DNA from: Pseudovibrio japonicus
GTDB lineage: Bacteria; Pseudomonadota; Alphaproteobacteria; Rhizobiales; Stappiaceae
DNA: 64,000 nucleotides
Assembly (NCBI RefSeq): GCF_014651595.1
Contig: NZ_BMXE01000003.1
Span: 372,001-436,000, forward strand
Direction: 5' to 3'
The first letter of the stretch is position 1; each line of letters starts with the position of its first letter. The translations under genes and the position numbers were made by a program. Positions 34,413 through 45,959 of this stretch are shown here, one piece after another. Below the pieces are notes generated by a model. That model did no database searches. It was given only the letters and a program-made list of their open reading frames with translations, and was not told the DNA's origin.

Positions 34413-36056
34413 TTAGAGGCTTCTTGCCTTCTTTATATATTTCAACAAACCTTGGGTCGAACTGTCTTTGTGCGTTGCGGACTGGCTACCTTCAACCATT
34501 GGCAGAAGTTGCGTTGCAAGTTCTTTTCCGAGTTCAACTCCCCATTGATCGTAGGAGTTGATGTTCCAGATCGCTCCTTCAACGAAGACGCGATGCTCAT
34601 AAGACGCTATCAACCTACCCAGCGTGAATGGGTTTAGTTGATCATAGATGAGGCTGGTTGAAGGCCTGTTACCCGGGAATACCTTTTGTGGAGCTAATTT
34701 AGAAATCTCTTCTTCAGACTTTCCTTCTGCACGGAACTTGGCTTCAACCTCTTCCAGCGAGCGGCCACGGAGCAGGGCTTCACTCTGGGCAAGACAGTTT
34801 GCCAAGAGGAGATTGTGGTGAGTTTGCAGGTCTTGCTCATGGCTGTTGGCAGCAACCAGGAACTCGCAAGGAATGATGCTCGTACCTTGGTGGATGAGCT
34901 GGTAGAAAGCGTGTTGGCCGTTGGTGCCGGGTTCGCCCCAGACGATCGGGCCAGTCTGGGTTTCTACGGCAACGCCATCCTTGGTGACGCTTTTGCCGTT
35001 GGATTCCATATCCAGCTGCTGCAGGTAGGCAGGGAAGCGGGAAAGACGCTGATCATATGGCAGAACGGCGCGGGTGTCGTAGCCAAGCACGTTGCGGTGC
35101 CATACGCCGATCAGCCCCATGAGGAACGGAATGTTGTCCTCGATAGGGGCGGTGCGGAAGTGGTTGTCCATGGCGTGCGCACCGCCAAGGAAGTCAGAGA
35201 AGGCATCCGGGCCGATGGCGATCATCAAAGGCAGGCCGATGGCGGACCAGATGGAGTAGCGACCGCCAACCCAGTCCCAAAAGCCGAAGACGCGCTCCTG
35301 AGAGATGCCGAAGGCGGCAACTTTGTCCAGCGCAGTGGAAACGGCAGCAAAATGAGCGCCGACAGCTTCTTCACCGCAATGCTTGGCAATCCAACGTCGG
35401 GCAGTGGCTGCGTTGGTCATGGTCTCGATTGTGGTGAAGGTCTTACTTGCAATGATGAAGAGCGTTGTTTCAGGCTTCAACCCTGCCAGCGTATCGGCAA
35501 TGTGGGCGCCATCCACGTTGGAAACATAATGCAGTTTTGGGCCGTCATGATAGGGTGCCAGCGCCAGAGTGGTCATGACCGGGCCAAGGTCAGATCCGCC
35601 AATGCCGATGTTGACCACGTCTGTAATTTGCTCGCCGGAATGACCTGTGATTTCGCCGGAGCGGATGCCTTCGGCAAACTCGCCCATGTTGACGAGGACT
35701 TCGTTGATGTCCTGCATGACGTCTTTGCCGTCCACCAGCACCGGATTTTCGGACTGGTTGCGCAGAGCGGTATGCAGAACAGCGCGATCTTCCGTGGTGT
35801 TGATGTACTCACCTGCAAACATTGCATCGCGTTTTGCTTCCACGTTGGCAGCGCGGGCAAGTTCGAGCAGGAGATCAAGGGTTTCTTCTGTCAGTTTGTT
35901 CTTGGAGAAATCGTAGAGCAGGTCGTCAGCAGAGCGGGAGAACTTGTCGAAGCGTGTGGGATCTGCAGCAAAAAGGTCCGTAATCTTGGTGGAATGAATG
36001 GCCTTGGCGTGTTCATCAAGGCGTTGGAAGATTTCTTTTACATCAGCTTTCGACAT
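34413..36056 (-). CDS. pgi: Glucose-6-phosphate isomerase
   Basis: Pgi interconverts glucose 6-phosphate and fructose 6-phosphate. The 547-residue protein is typical bacterial length. It has the signature region [14 protein letters not shown] (about 148-161), [14 protein letters not shown] (about 201-214) and the second PGI signature around [20 protein letters not shown] (about 372-391), which includes the catalytic Glu/His neighbourhood. It lies 130 bp after eda on the same strand, beyond a 12-bp hairpin, so it may be read in part from the zwf-edd-eda transcript. It links gluconeogenic fructose 6-phosphate to the Entner-Doudoroff entry. Confidence 0.97.
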   Translation of the reverse strand: MSKADVKEIFQRLDEHAKAIHSTKITDLFAADPTRFDKFSRSADDLLYDFSKNKLTEETLDLLLELARAANVEAKRDAMFAGEYINTTEDRAVLHTALRNQSENPVLVDGKDVMQDINEVLVNMGEFAEGIRSGEITGHSGEQITDVVNIGIGGSDLGPVMTTLALAPYHDGPKLHYVSNVDGAHIADTLAGLKPETTLFIIASKTFTTIETMTNAATARRWIAKHCGEEAVGAHFAAVSTALDKVAAFGISQERVFGFWDWVGGRYSIWSAIGLPLMIAIGPDAFSDFLGGAHAMDNHFRTAPIEDNIPFLMGLIGVWHRNVLGYDTRAVLPYDQRLSRFPAYLQQLDMESNGKSVTKDGVAVETQTGPIVWGEPGTNGQHAFYQLIHQGTSIIPCEFLVAANSHEQDLQTHHNLLLANCLAQSEALLRGRSLEEVEAKFRAEGKSEEEISKLAPQKVFPGNRPSTSLIYDQLNPFTLGRLIASYEHRVFVEGAIWNINSYDQWGVELGKELATQLLPMVEGSQSATHKDSSTQGLLKYIKKARSL

Positions 36057-36118
36057 CTGGATCTCCGTTTATTCTTTTATACGTTTCTGGCTGGCTGCGA
36101 ACACCGCGCCTTGCCAGC

Positions 36119-36152
36119 TTACCCGCGGTCTTTGATGTGGGACCGCGGGTAA
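36119..36152. repeat. Strong hairpin between eda and pgi
   Basis: TTACCCGCGGTC pairs perfectly with GACCGCGGGTAA across a 10-base loop. Neither strand has a clear T tract after it. It could be a processing or stability element that separates the expression of eda and pgi. Confidence 0.6.
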
Positions 36153-36186
36153 AATATTCAATGCGATCAATCGTGATGGCTTGTGA

Positions 36187-36827
36187 CTAGACAGTCAATG
36201 CGGCTGCTTCGCGGGCACGTTTTTCAATGCCGGCCCAATCTTCGGAGTCAATGGCCTCCGGATCGGCAATCCAGGAGCCGCCCACGCAAAGAACGTTTGG
36301 CAGGGCAAGGAAGTCCCGTGCGTTGCCGAGGTTGATACCACCGGTTGGGCAGAATTTAGCCGCAGCCAGTGGGGAGGACAGGCCCTTGAGCATTGGTGTG
36401 CCGCCCGCAGGAACTGCCGGGAAGAACTTGAGGCGCTCATAGCCAGCGTCCAACAGTTTCATTACCTCTGAAGGCGTCCCGGTGCCCGGAAGCAATGGGG
36501 TATGCTGGAACTCTTCAGCGGCAGAGAGTAGGTTGTCGGTGACGCCCGGAGAGACGACAAAGGTGGAGCCTGCTTTGACGGCGGCTTCGTACTGCTGGTG
36601 GTTGAGGACAGTGCCTGCGCCAACCATTGCGCCTTCCACGTTGTCGGCAACTGCTTTGATGCACTCCAGCGCTTTTGGCGTTCGCAGGGTGATTTCGATG
36701 CCCGGAATGCCGCCACGTACGAGTGCCTGTGCCATTGGAACTGCTTTTGCAGGGTCATTCACAATGAGAACCGCGATCACCGGGGCGGCGGTCATGATTG
36801 CTTCTACGCGCTCGATATCTTGAGCCA

Positions 36828-36828
<1 letters not shown>
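36187..36828 (-). CDS. eda: 2-dehydro-3-deoxy-phosphogluconate aldolase
   Basis: Eda cleaves KDPG to pyruvate and glyceraldehyde 3-phosphate, the last step specific to the Entner-Doudoroff path. The 213-residue class I aldolase has the motif GIPGIEITLRTPKALE (about 39-54, with catalytic Glu45), GAGTVLN (about 71-77) and FFPAVPAGGTPMLKGLSSP (about 135-153). The usual Schiff-base Lys of FFPAE-type motifs sits in this region; the LKFFPAVPAGG context provides it. Its ATG shares one base with the edd stop (TAATG), so translation is coupled. Confidence 0.96.
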
Positions 36829-38702
<1,874 letters not shown>

Positions 38703-38938
38703 GCTTTGTGCTCTGCCTTTTGCTCTTTGGCTTTACATCAGCCAAACCTGACGGCCAGATTGGGGTATGTGGAGGAAATCCCAGTTTATAGCCGTTTCAA
38801 TCGATTTAAATTCTAAGCCTGATTTTAGTTTGACAACTCTGCCTAGGGGTAACTTTTCTTGTTTTGGGGATTGATGCAAGTGGGGAAAATACTTGCGTTA
38901 GGTAAGGAGGTGCTGGCGGGCCGGCACCTTCCGTTTAA

Positions 38939-40411
38939 TCAGTAGCTTTCATCGTGCCATGTACGACCGTCACGCTCGATGAGGGCGATGGCGGCAGATG
39001 GACCCCAGGTGCCTGATGTGTAGCCCTTCGGTGCGTCTTTGGCGCGCGCCCATTGGTCCAGGATCGGGTCGATCCAGTTCCAGGCTGCTTCAACCTCATC
39101 GCGGCGCATGAACAGGGTCTGGTTGCCACGGATCATGTCCATGAGGAGACGCTCGTAGGCATCAGGGTGACGGGAACTGAAGGCTTCCGCAAAGGTCATA
39201 TCCAGTGGCACTTCACGCAGGCGCATGGAGCCCGGACCTGGATCTTTAATCATCACCTGCATTTTCACGCCTTCATCGGGCTGCAGGCGGATGACCAGTC
39301 TGTTTGCAGAGATCCGACCGGCATCCGGTAGGAAGATGGAGTGCGGCAGGTCTTTAAACTGGATGGTGATTTCAGAGACGCGGGTGGCGAGGCGTTTGCC
39401 GGTGCGCAGGTAGAATGGCACGTTGGCCCACCGCCAGTTCTCGACGTCAACTTTTGCAGCTACGAAGGTTTCGGTACAGGAGTCGTCGCGGCCCAGCTCT
39501 TCCAGATAACCTTTGACGGCACCACCGGCGGAGGCCCCAGCGCGGTACTGGCCGCGGACGGTGTTGCGCTCGACCATTTCTGCGCTCATTGGACGGAGCG
39601 CCTTGAGGACCTTCAGCTTTTCATCGCGCACGCTGTCTGCTGCCATGGACTCAGGTGGTTCCATTGCCACAAGACAGAGCAGCTGGAGTAGGTGGTTTTG
39701 CACCATGTCGCGCAAGGCACCTGCCGTGTCGTAGTAGCCTGCGCGGCTCTCAACACCGAGTGTCTCGGCCACGGTGATCTGGACGTGGTCTACGTGAGCA
39801 GCGTTCCAGAGTGGTTCGAACAGCACGTTGGCAAAGCGCAGAGCCATTAGGTTCTGTACTGTCTCTTTGCCCAGGTAGTGGTCGATACGGAAGATTTGGT
39901 GTTCCTTGAAGACGGACCCGATGGTCTCGTTCACTTCATGGGCGGACTTGCCGTTCTTGCCGATCGGCTTTTCGATTGTCACACGGGACTTTTCGGTTAC
40001 CAGATCGTGCTCGCCAAGGGCAGAGCAGATTGGGCCAAAGAAGTCCGGTGAAACGGAGAGGTAGAAGGCGCGGATAACGTCTTCGCGGCCTGCGAGCTTC
40101 TGCTCCAGCGCTTCCCAGCCTGTGTTTTGGGCAACATCAACGGATACGTACTGGATGCGAGCCAGAAAACGTTCCAATGCATCTGGATCAACCTGTGCAA
40201 CGTGTTCGCAGATGGCGTTGCGTGCCCAGTCGCGGTACTCGGCGTCGCTCAGCTGGCGGCGGGAGACGGCGATGATGCGTGACTCGTCACCCAGATGACC
40301 GACAGGTTCGCGGTGGTAGAGGGCAGGGAGCAGTTTGCGGTGTGCAAGGTCGCCGGTGCCTCCAAATACGACGAGATCAAATGGGTCAGATTGAGCTGGA
40401 CGGTTCGCCAT
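38939..40411 (-). CDS. zwf: Glucose-6-phosphate 1-dehydrogenase
   Basis: Zwf oxidises glucose 6-phosphate to 6-phosphogluconolactone with NADP or NAD. The 490-residue protein has the N-terminal Rossmann motif VVFGGTGDLAHRKLLPALY (about 13-31; GGTGDLAHRK instead of GxxGDL/AKRK). The substrate motif RIDHYLGKETVQN (about 174-186) contains His of the catalytic dyad. The C-terminal domain includes YFLRTGKRL-like FYLRTGKRL and EVEAAWNWIDPI. It heads the zwf-edd-eda-pgi run. No 6-phosphogluconolactonase gene (pgl) follows, although it is commonly found next to zwf. Confidence 0.97.
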   Translation of the reverse strand: MANRPAQSDPFDLVVFGGTGDLAHRKLLPALYHREPVGHLGDESRIIAVSRRQLSDAEYRDWARNAICEHVAQVDPDALERFLARIQYVSVDVAQNTGWEALEQKLAGREDVIRAFYLSVSPDFFGPICSALGEHDLVTEKSRVTIEKPIGKNGKSAHEVNETIGSVFKEHQIFRIDHYLGKETVQNLMALRFANVLFEPLWNAAHVDHVQITVAETLGVESRAGYYDTAGALRDMVQNHLLQLLCLVAMEPPESMAADSVRDEKLKVLKALRPMSAEMVERNTVRGQYRAGASAGGAVKGYLEELGRDDSCTETFVAAKVDVENWRWANVPFYLRTGKRLATRVSEITIQFKDLPHSIFLPDAGRISANRLVIRLQPDEGVKMQVMIKDPGPGSMRLREVPLDMTFAEAFSSRHPDAYERLLMDMIRGNQTLFMRRDEVEAAWNWIDPILDQWARAKDAPKGYTSGTWGPSAAIALIERDGRTWHDESY

Positions 40412-40890
40412 GGAGTTCCCTTAGTTATGAGCCGGTGTCTGTCCGGCTTCATTTGCTTGGCTTGTGCTTTCAGCTGGAGTGGTTGCAAGAGTATGCCTGC
40501 AGGCCAGCTGACTGTAATTTGATTGTAGAGCTGTGAGAGGCGCGGATCCGGGCCGCAAGCTTGGCAGTTTGGCTGCTCTTATCTGCGTCAAAACTCATAC
40601 AAAGGTTGCATCTATGAAATTGCCCGCTCTGTTTGCTGCGGGTTTTTCAAAATTGCAAGCAAAAATACGAATGTGCCTAGAATGTGGGCAGTTCGACCTG
40701 TCCAAGCTACAGTTGATATAGAAAAGAAATGCAGTTTCTGTGGGTTTTGTATTGTTGTTGTCATGATTTGTAGATGTCCCACAAGCATTTCGCCTTAGGC
40801 ATTGGGCAGTTCAGGATCTTTTGCTAGACTTGCCCTAGCGGGAAATAAATTGAGGGGCATTTTGCATGCCTCCTCTGGGGAGAATTGCCA
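40412..40890. other. Divergent intergenic region, no gene seen
   Basis: This 479-bp stretch separates zwf (minus) and adenine deaminase (plus) and must hold both promoters. A weak hairpin CCCGC/GCGGG with TTTTT is at 40623-40647 with no gene before it. No other feature is supported. Confidence 0.4.
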
Positions 40891-42606
40891 ATGGAAATTC
40901 GTCAGCAAAAGATTGCCGGTTTAAAAGCTCTTATTGATCAGGGGCAAGGCAGAGAACCAGCAGATCTGGTGCTGAAAAACGTTGAACTATTCAACGTAAT
41001 CGATGGCAGCTTGACCAAAACCGATATTGCAATTTGCGGCGACAAGATTGTTGGGACCTACGACACCTACAGTGGTGTCACCGAGATCGACTGTACTGGC
41101 AAAATTGCAGTGCCGGGGTTTATCGACACCCACTTGCACGTCGAGTCTTCGCTGGTGACGCCGTTTGAGTTTGATCGGTGTGTGCTGCCCCATGGTGTGA
41201 CCACGGCGATTTGTGATCCCCATGAGATTGCCAATGTGACTGGTGCGGCAGGGATCAAGTATTTCCTCGATAGTTCCCTTGAAACCATTATGGACTTGCG
41301 TGTGAACCTATCTTCCTGTGTGCCTGCGACGCAGTTTGAAACGGCTGGTGCACGGTTGGAGATTGATGACCTTTTGCCGTTCAAGGATCATCCCAGCGTG
41401 ATTGGTTTAGCGGAGTTCATGAACTTTCCGGGGGTGTTGGCTGGTGATCCTGATGTGCTGGCCAAGATTGCGGAATTTGAAGGCGAGCACATTGATGGGC
41501 ATGCGCCGTTGCTGAGCGGGAAAGCGCTGAACGGCTATCTTGCTGCCGGAATTCGTACAGATCACGAAGCGACAACTAAGGAAGAAGCGCTGGAGAAGAT
41601 CTCGAAGGGGATGACGATCCTGATCCGGGAGGGATCGGTTTCTAAGGATCTGGATGCTTTGGCACCTGTTCTGACGCCAGAGCGCGCGAGCTTCGTTGCG
41701 TTGTGTACTGATGACCGGAATCCGCTTGATATTGCCGAGGAAGGGCACATTGATTTTCTAATCAAGCGTCTGATTGCCCATGGAAGTGCGCCTCGGGATG
41801 TTTATCGCGCGGCAAGCTGGTCTGCGGCCAATGCGTTTGGGCTAAGCGATCGCGGGTTGCTCGCGCCGGGCTGGCGCGCTGATATTGTGTTGCTAAATGA
41901 TCTTGAAAGCTGTGATGTGGACCAGGTGATCAGTGCTGGGCGTGTGGTTTCAGATGAACTGTTCGCCAGTCGCAAACTAGTTGAGCCGGAAGGCTTGCTG
42001 GATACGTGCCATGCGGAGCCTGTTCAGGTGACAAGCTTTCGCGTTCCTGCACAGCGGGAGACATCAGTCATTGGCGTGAAGCCGGGGCTGATCATTACCG
42101 AGCATCTGAAAATGGATTTGCCTGTTGCGGACAATTACTCCCAGATCGACCTTGCTCAGGATGCAATCAAGGTGGCGGTTGTGGAACGTCATGGCAAGAC
42201 CGGGAACATTGCAACGGGCTTTGTCAACGGCTTTGGAATGACATCAGGTGCGATTGCCTCGTCCATCGGGCATGACAGTCACAATATCTGCGTGGTTGGG
42301 GCCGATGAGGAAGCCATGGCGACTGCAGTGAACCGCTGTGTTGCACTGCGAGGTGGGTTTGTTGTTGCGGATGGTAACGACGTGCTCGCGGAGATGGAGT
42401 TACCGCTGGCAGGACTCATGAGTTTGGAGCGCTTTGAGGTGGTTAAAGAACGCCTTGAAGTGCTGCGCAGTGCTGCAAAATCGCTCAATTGCGTCCTGCC
42501 TGAGCCGTTTTTGCAGGTCGCTTTCCTGCCTCTACCGGTTATTCCCCACCTTAAAATTACTGATTTTGGCTTGTTTGATGTGTCGAGCTTCCAACTTATT
42601 CAGTAG
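40891..42606 (+). CDS. ade: Adenine deaminase
   Basis: Adenine deaminase of the amidohydrolase type converts adenine to hypoxanthine and ammonia in purine salvage. The 571-residue protein has the metal motif [12 protein letters not shown] (about 76-87). [11 protein letters not shown] (about 108-118) and the C-terminal [27 protein letters not shown] (about 440-470) follow. The last is the Ade C-terminal domain that provides further metal ligands. GGGGAGAA eight bases upstream supports the ATG at 40891 over a TTG at 40885. It stands alone. Purine transport partners are not in the window. Confidence 0.93.
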   Translation: MEIRQQKIAGLKALIDQGQGREPADLVLKNVELFNVIDGSLTKTDIAICGDKIVGTYDTYSGVTEIDCTGKIAVPGFIDTHLHVESSLVTPFEFDRCVLPHGVTTAICDPHEIANVTGAAGIKYFLDSSLETIMDLRVNLSSCVPATQFETAGARLEIDDLLPFKDHPSVIGLAEFMNFPGVLAGDPDVLAKIAEFEGEHIDGHAPLLSGKALNGYLAAGIRTDHEATTKEEALEKISKGMTILIREGSVSKDLDALAPVLTPERASFVALCTDDRNPLDIAEEGHIDFLIKRLIAHGSAPRDVYRAASWSAANAFGLSDRGLLAPGWRADIVLLNDLESCDVDQVISAGRVVSDELFASRKLVEPEGLLDTCHAEPVQVTSFRVPAQRETSVIGVKPGLIITEHLKMDLPVADNYSQIDLAQDAIKVAVVERHGKTGNIATGFVNGFGMTSGAIASSIGHDSHNICVVGADEEAMATAVNRCVALRGGFVVADGNDVLAEMELPLAGLMSLERFEVVKERLEVLRSAAKSLNCVLPEPFLQVAFLPLPVIPHLKITDFGLFDVSSFQLIQ

Positions 42607-42847
42607 AGCAGGGCTTTGATATCTCTGAGTTTCTCTGGAAATGCCGCGTAAAGACAGGGAATGCAGTGCACAAAAGTTCAACCGTATGTCTGGGTTGACG
42701 CTTTGGTCAACCTGCACCAAATTCCACGCAAAGCATGATGATATAAGGTTTTTCTGGTATGTTGCGCACATGAACCCTGGCACATGGCTGCGGTTTCCTG
42801 TGAACTTCGTCTGAAAAACAAGAATAATTCGGGGAGGAGATCTGCGC

Positions 42848-44515
42848 ATGGCGACAGGTCATGAGGGACAAGTGGAATTTCCAATTCGTACCATCGATAG
42901 TTATCTGGATGACACCGTAAAGAATTATGCGCATCGTCCCGCTATCTACTTCATGGGCAAAACCACAAGCTATGGCGAATTGGGAGATCTCGTCGAACGC
43001 ACTGCAGGTGCTCTGCAGGCAATGGGTGTGAAGAAAGGCGATAAGATCGGTCTTTGTCTGCCGAACACGCCCTACTACACCATCTTCTATTTTGCGATCA
43101 TGAAAGTTGGTGGTGTCGTCGTCAACTTCAACCCGCTTTATGTTGAGCGCGAAATCGCGTTCCAGGCGCGGGATTCTGGTGCTCGCATCATGGTCACCAT
43201 GGATCTTTCCCTGATGTATGATCGTGTGGAGGCGGTTCGTCAGGAAGGTGCGCTGGACAACATTATTGTATGTCCGATGGCGGATATTCTGCCTCAGCCT
43301 AAGAAGCTGCTGTTCAAGATGTTTAAGCGCAAGGAAGTTGCGAGTATCCCTGCTGACAGCGCTCACACCCGTTTCAAAGATTTGCTTGCAAAATCCAAAC
43401 CTGTCACTCCGGTCGCGATCGACCCGAAAGAAGACGTCGCGCTCTTGCAGTACACCGGTGGCACAACGGGTGTACCAAAGGGTGCGATGCTGACGCATCA
43501 CAATATCACATCGAACATGGAAATGCTGGATACCCATTACGGTGGGTTGAAGCGCGGCGAAGAAAAAACACTTTGTGTCCTGCCATTCTTCCATGTGTTT
43601 GCGATGACTGTGTTGCAGAACGTTTCCGTACTTGCTGGGGCAGAGATGCTGCTCATGCCGCGGTTTGATCTGAAAGAGCTACTGGAGCTAGCAGGGAAAA
43701 AGAAACCGACCCTGTTTGCTGCTGTGCCAACGCTTTACACCGCGATCAACAACAGTGAGCTGACCAAGAACTACGATCTGAGTTCGATCAATTCTTGTAT
43801 TTCTGGCGGTGCTCCTTTGCCTGTTGAGGTGAAGCAGAAGTTTGAGGCTTTGACCGGCTGCGTTCTGGTGGAAGGGTATGGCTTGACCGAGAGCTCTCCG
43901 GTGACCTCCGCTAATCCGATGGATGGAACTGGCAAGGACGGATCTATCGGGCGTGTCCTGAAGGGGGCAAGGCTTGAGTTTCGTGATCTGGATGACCCGG
44001 AAAAGGTTGTTGAGCGCGGCGAAAAAGGCGAAGTCTGCATTATTGGCCCACACGTGATGAAGGGCTATTGGAACCGTCCGGATGAGACAGCCAAGACGCT
44101 GGAAGATGGGCGCGTGCTGCACACTGGCGATGTTGGTTACATGGACGAGGACGGCTATATCTTCCTCGTTGACCGGATCAAGGATCTCATAATCTGCTCA
44201 GGTTACAACGTCTATCCGCGTGTCATTGAGGAAGCGATGTATCTGCATCCGGCTGTTGCCGAGGTTATCGTGATTGCTATTCCGGATGGATATCGCGGTC
44301 AGGCACCAAAAGCGTTTGTGAAACTGAAAGATGGTGCCAGCGCAACGGAAGATGGCATCAAGAACTTCCTGAAGGATCACATCTCCAAGATCGAGATGCC
44401 GAAGGCGATTGAGTTCCGGGATGAGCTGCCAAAGACGATGGTGGGCAAGCTCTCCAAGAAAGAGCTGGTTGAAGAAGAAGCTGCCAAGACGCGCAGCGCT
44501 GAAAAAGTCAGCTGA
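42848..44515 (+). CDS. Long-chain acyl-CoA ligase (AMP-forming)
   Basis: This 555-residue ANL-superfamily enzyme activates a carboxylate as an acyl-AMP and then as an acyl-CoA. Motifs: YTGGTTGVPKGAMLTH (about 201-216, the P-loop), VEGYGLTESSPVTS (about 341-354), GEVCIIGPHVMKGYWN, then the A8 motif YIFLVDRIKDLIICSGYNVYPRVIEE and the A10 lysine in KTMVGKLSKKEL (about 533-544). The general form matches FadD-like long-chain fatty-acid ligases. GGGGAGGAG precedes the ATG. No fad operon adjoins it. Chain length cannot be read from the sequence. Confidence 0.92.
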   Translation: MATGHEGQVEFPIRTIDSYLDDTVKNYAHRPAIYFMGKTTSYGELGDLVERTAGALQAMGVKKGDKIGLCLPNTPYYTIFYFAIMKVGGVVVNFNPLYVEREIAFQARDSGARIMVTMDLSLMYDRVEAVRQEGALDNIIVCPMADILPQPKKLLFKMFKRKEVASIPADSAHTRFKDLLAKSKPVTPVAIDPKEDVALLQYTGGTTGVPKGAMLTHHNITSNMEMLDTHYGGLKRGEEKTLCVLPFFHVFAMTVLQNVSVLAGAEMLLMPRFDLKELLELAGKKKPTLFAAVPTLYTAINNSELTKNYDLSSINSCISGGAPLPVEVKQKFEALTGCVLVEGYGLTESSPVTSANPMDGTGKDGSIGRVLKGARLEFRDLDDPEKVVERGEKGEVCIIGPHVMKGYWNRPDETAKTLEDGRVLHTGDVGYMDEDGYIFLVDRIKDLIICSGYNVYPRVIEEAMYLHPAVAEVIVIAIPDGYRGQAPKAFVKLKDGASATEDGIKNFLKDHISKIEMPKAIEFRDELPKTMVGKLSKKELVEEEAAKTRSAEKVS

Positions 44516-44534
44516 TTTGGTCATTTATAAAAGA

Positions 44535-44566
44535 AAAAGCCCTCGCAGATCGCGGGGGCTTTTTTG
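44535..44566. terminator. Bidirectional terminator
   Basis: AAAAGCCCTCGC pairs with GCGGGGGCTTTT (one G-U) across a 5-base loop. A and T tracts flank it, between the convergent acyl-CoA ligase and EamA transporter genes. Confidence 0.82.
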
Positions 44567-44585
44567 TTTGAGCTGAGCTGCAGGT

Positions 44586-45560
44586 TTAGTGCGTTTTTGA
44601 TGGCGCTGTTCCTGTTGCCACTTTCTTGCCCAGCACGGTTTCGCGGTGCAGCGTGTAGAGCGCTGCGGCAACGATGATCCCGCCGCCCAGATAGGTTGTC
44701 CAGAGCGGCCAGACGCCGAATATGACGACAGAAATGAGTGCGGCGTATACTAGGCGAATGTAGTCAAACGGCGCGATTGCAGAGGCTTCACCAAACTTGA
44801 GCGCCTGAATGTTACTCATTTGCGCGCCCCAGCTGACGCCAGCCAGACATAGCAGCAAAATGGAGTCTGTCAGGTCAAGTGCGACCCAATAGTAGATGCC
44901 GAATGGAGCCATGATCAGGCCCACAAAGGTTGCCTGAAAGCTGAGGATCGTGATGGGTTGGTCGATCTGGGAGACCTTGCGCAAGATGATTCCAACCAGT
45001 GCAGCACAGGCTGACCCGAGGATGGCCATGAGGCTGTAGATGCTCATTTCAGAGCCATTGCCAGGCTGGACGATGATCAATACCCCAAGCAAACCAACCA
45101 GTGTGGCGGTGATGCGGTGGATGCCGATCACTTCTTTGAGGAAGAAGACTGCGAAGATCGTGATGAAAAATGTCCGCGCAAACCCAATCACTGTGCTTTC
45201 TGCAAGTGGCAGGTTAATGACTGCGGTGAAGCCGAAGTACATTGCTGCGGAGGCGAGCAGGACGCGGCCCACGTGCAACATTGGTGCTTGTGTTCTGAGT
45301 GAACCGGGAAACCCTTTGAGGATAATCGGAGCTGAGATCACCAGCATGAAGAACTGGCGGATCATAAGAATTTGAGTAACGTGTAGGTGGTCGCCGAGCA
45401 GCTTGATGATTGTGCTCATGACGGCCATGAGGAATGTTGCCAGAAGAGCCCAGCAGATGCCGCGTGTGTTGTTTGAGAGGCTATCCCATTTGACGGAAAG
45501 CCTAGTTTTAAACGCAGCAGGTGATGGGCTGCCTTCAGGCTCTGCTGAATGGGCAGGCAT
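44586..45560 (-). CDS. EamA/RhaT-type transporter (DMT superfamily)
   Basis: This 324-residue protein has ten likely membrane helices in two EamA repeats. The first starts around GICWALLATFLMAVMSTIIKLLG (about 33-55), and the second around the stretch SIYSLMAILGSACAALVGIILRKV. The N-terminal 30 residues are polar and proline-containing. The C-terminal end is basic. Family members export metabolites such as amino acids or sugars, or import them; the substrate is unknown. It is convergent with the acyl-CoA ligase gene. Confidence 0.85.
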   Translation of the reverse strand: MPAHSAEPEGSPSPAAFKTRLSVKWDSLSNNTRGICWALLATFLMAVMSTIIKLLGDHLHVTQILMIRQFFMLVISAPIILKGFPGSLRTQAPMLHVGRVLLASAAMYFGFTAVINLPLAESTVIGFARTFFITIFAVFFLKEVIGIHRITATLVGLLGVLIIVQPGNGSEMSIYSLMAILGSACAALVGIILRKVSQIDQPITILSFQATFVGLIMAPFGIYYWVALDLTDSILLLCLAGVSWGAQMSNIQALKFGEASAIAPFDYIRLVYAALISVVIFGVWPLWTTYLGGGIIVAAALYTLHRETVLGKKVATGTAPSKTH

Positions 45561-45959
45561 ATAACTGCTTTCGAAGCTGCCTTGTTACGAGCAAAAGGAT
45601 CAGACCCGATGTCTGATGCAAAATAGTGCGCCGGGAGGCGGACAAGGTAACAAGGATCAGATGGGTGTATTACTTAAATAGCCTGATAATTAGGGTTTGG
45701 TCAAATTCTAAAATAAATTTTAGCTTGAGGGTTTCGACAAGAAGAACCAAGCCTACAACAACTTATAGCTACAAGTAGGCTTCCATATTTTATGCCAGAT
45801 GATGCGATAGTGACGTTAAGTCATTCTTGGATCTAGATCTCTGTGATGAATTAGAAAACACTTGCAGGTTGAGTGAAACACTGTAGTTTTCTCTGCTGAT
45901 ACGCAAAACTCTGTATTGGGGTGCGATGTTGGGTCGCCCTCCCGGTTTTTGAGGTTCCC
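45561..45959. other. Divergent intergenic region, no gene seen
   Basis: About 400 bp between the EamA gene and the CoxL-like gene. The middle is AT-rich (about 45670-45800) and could hold promoters. No RNA or repeat of note was seen. Confidence 0.4.

Noticed and set aside
34815-36152. 445-codon plus-strand open frame opposite pgi
   Set aside because: It lies antisense to pgi, shows no domain and continues across the intergenic hairpin. It is a shadow frame.
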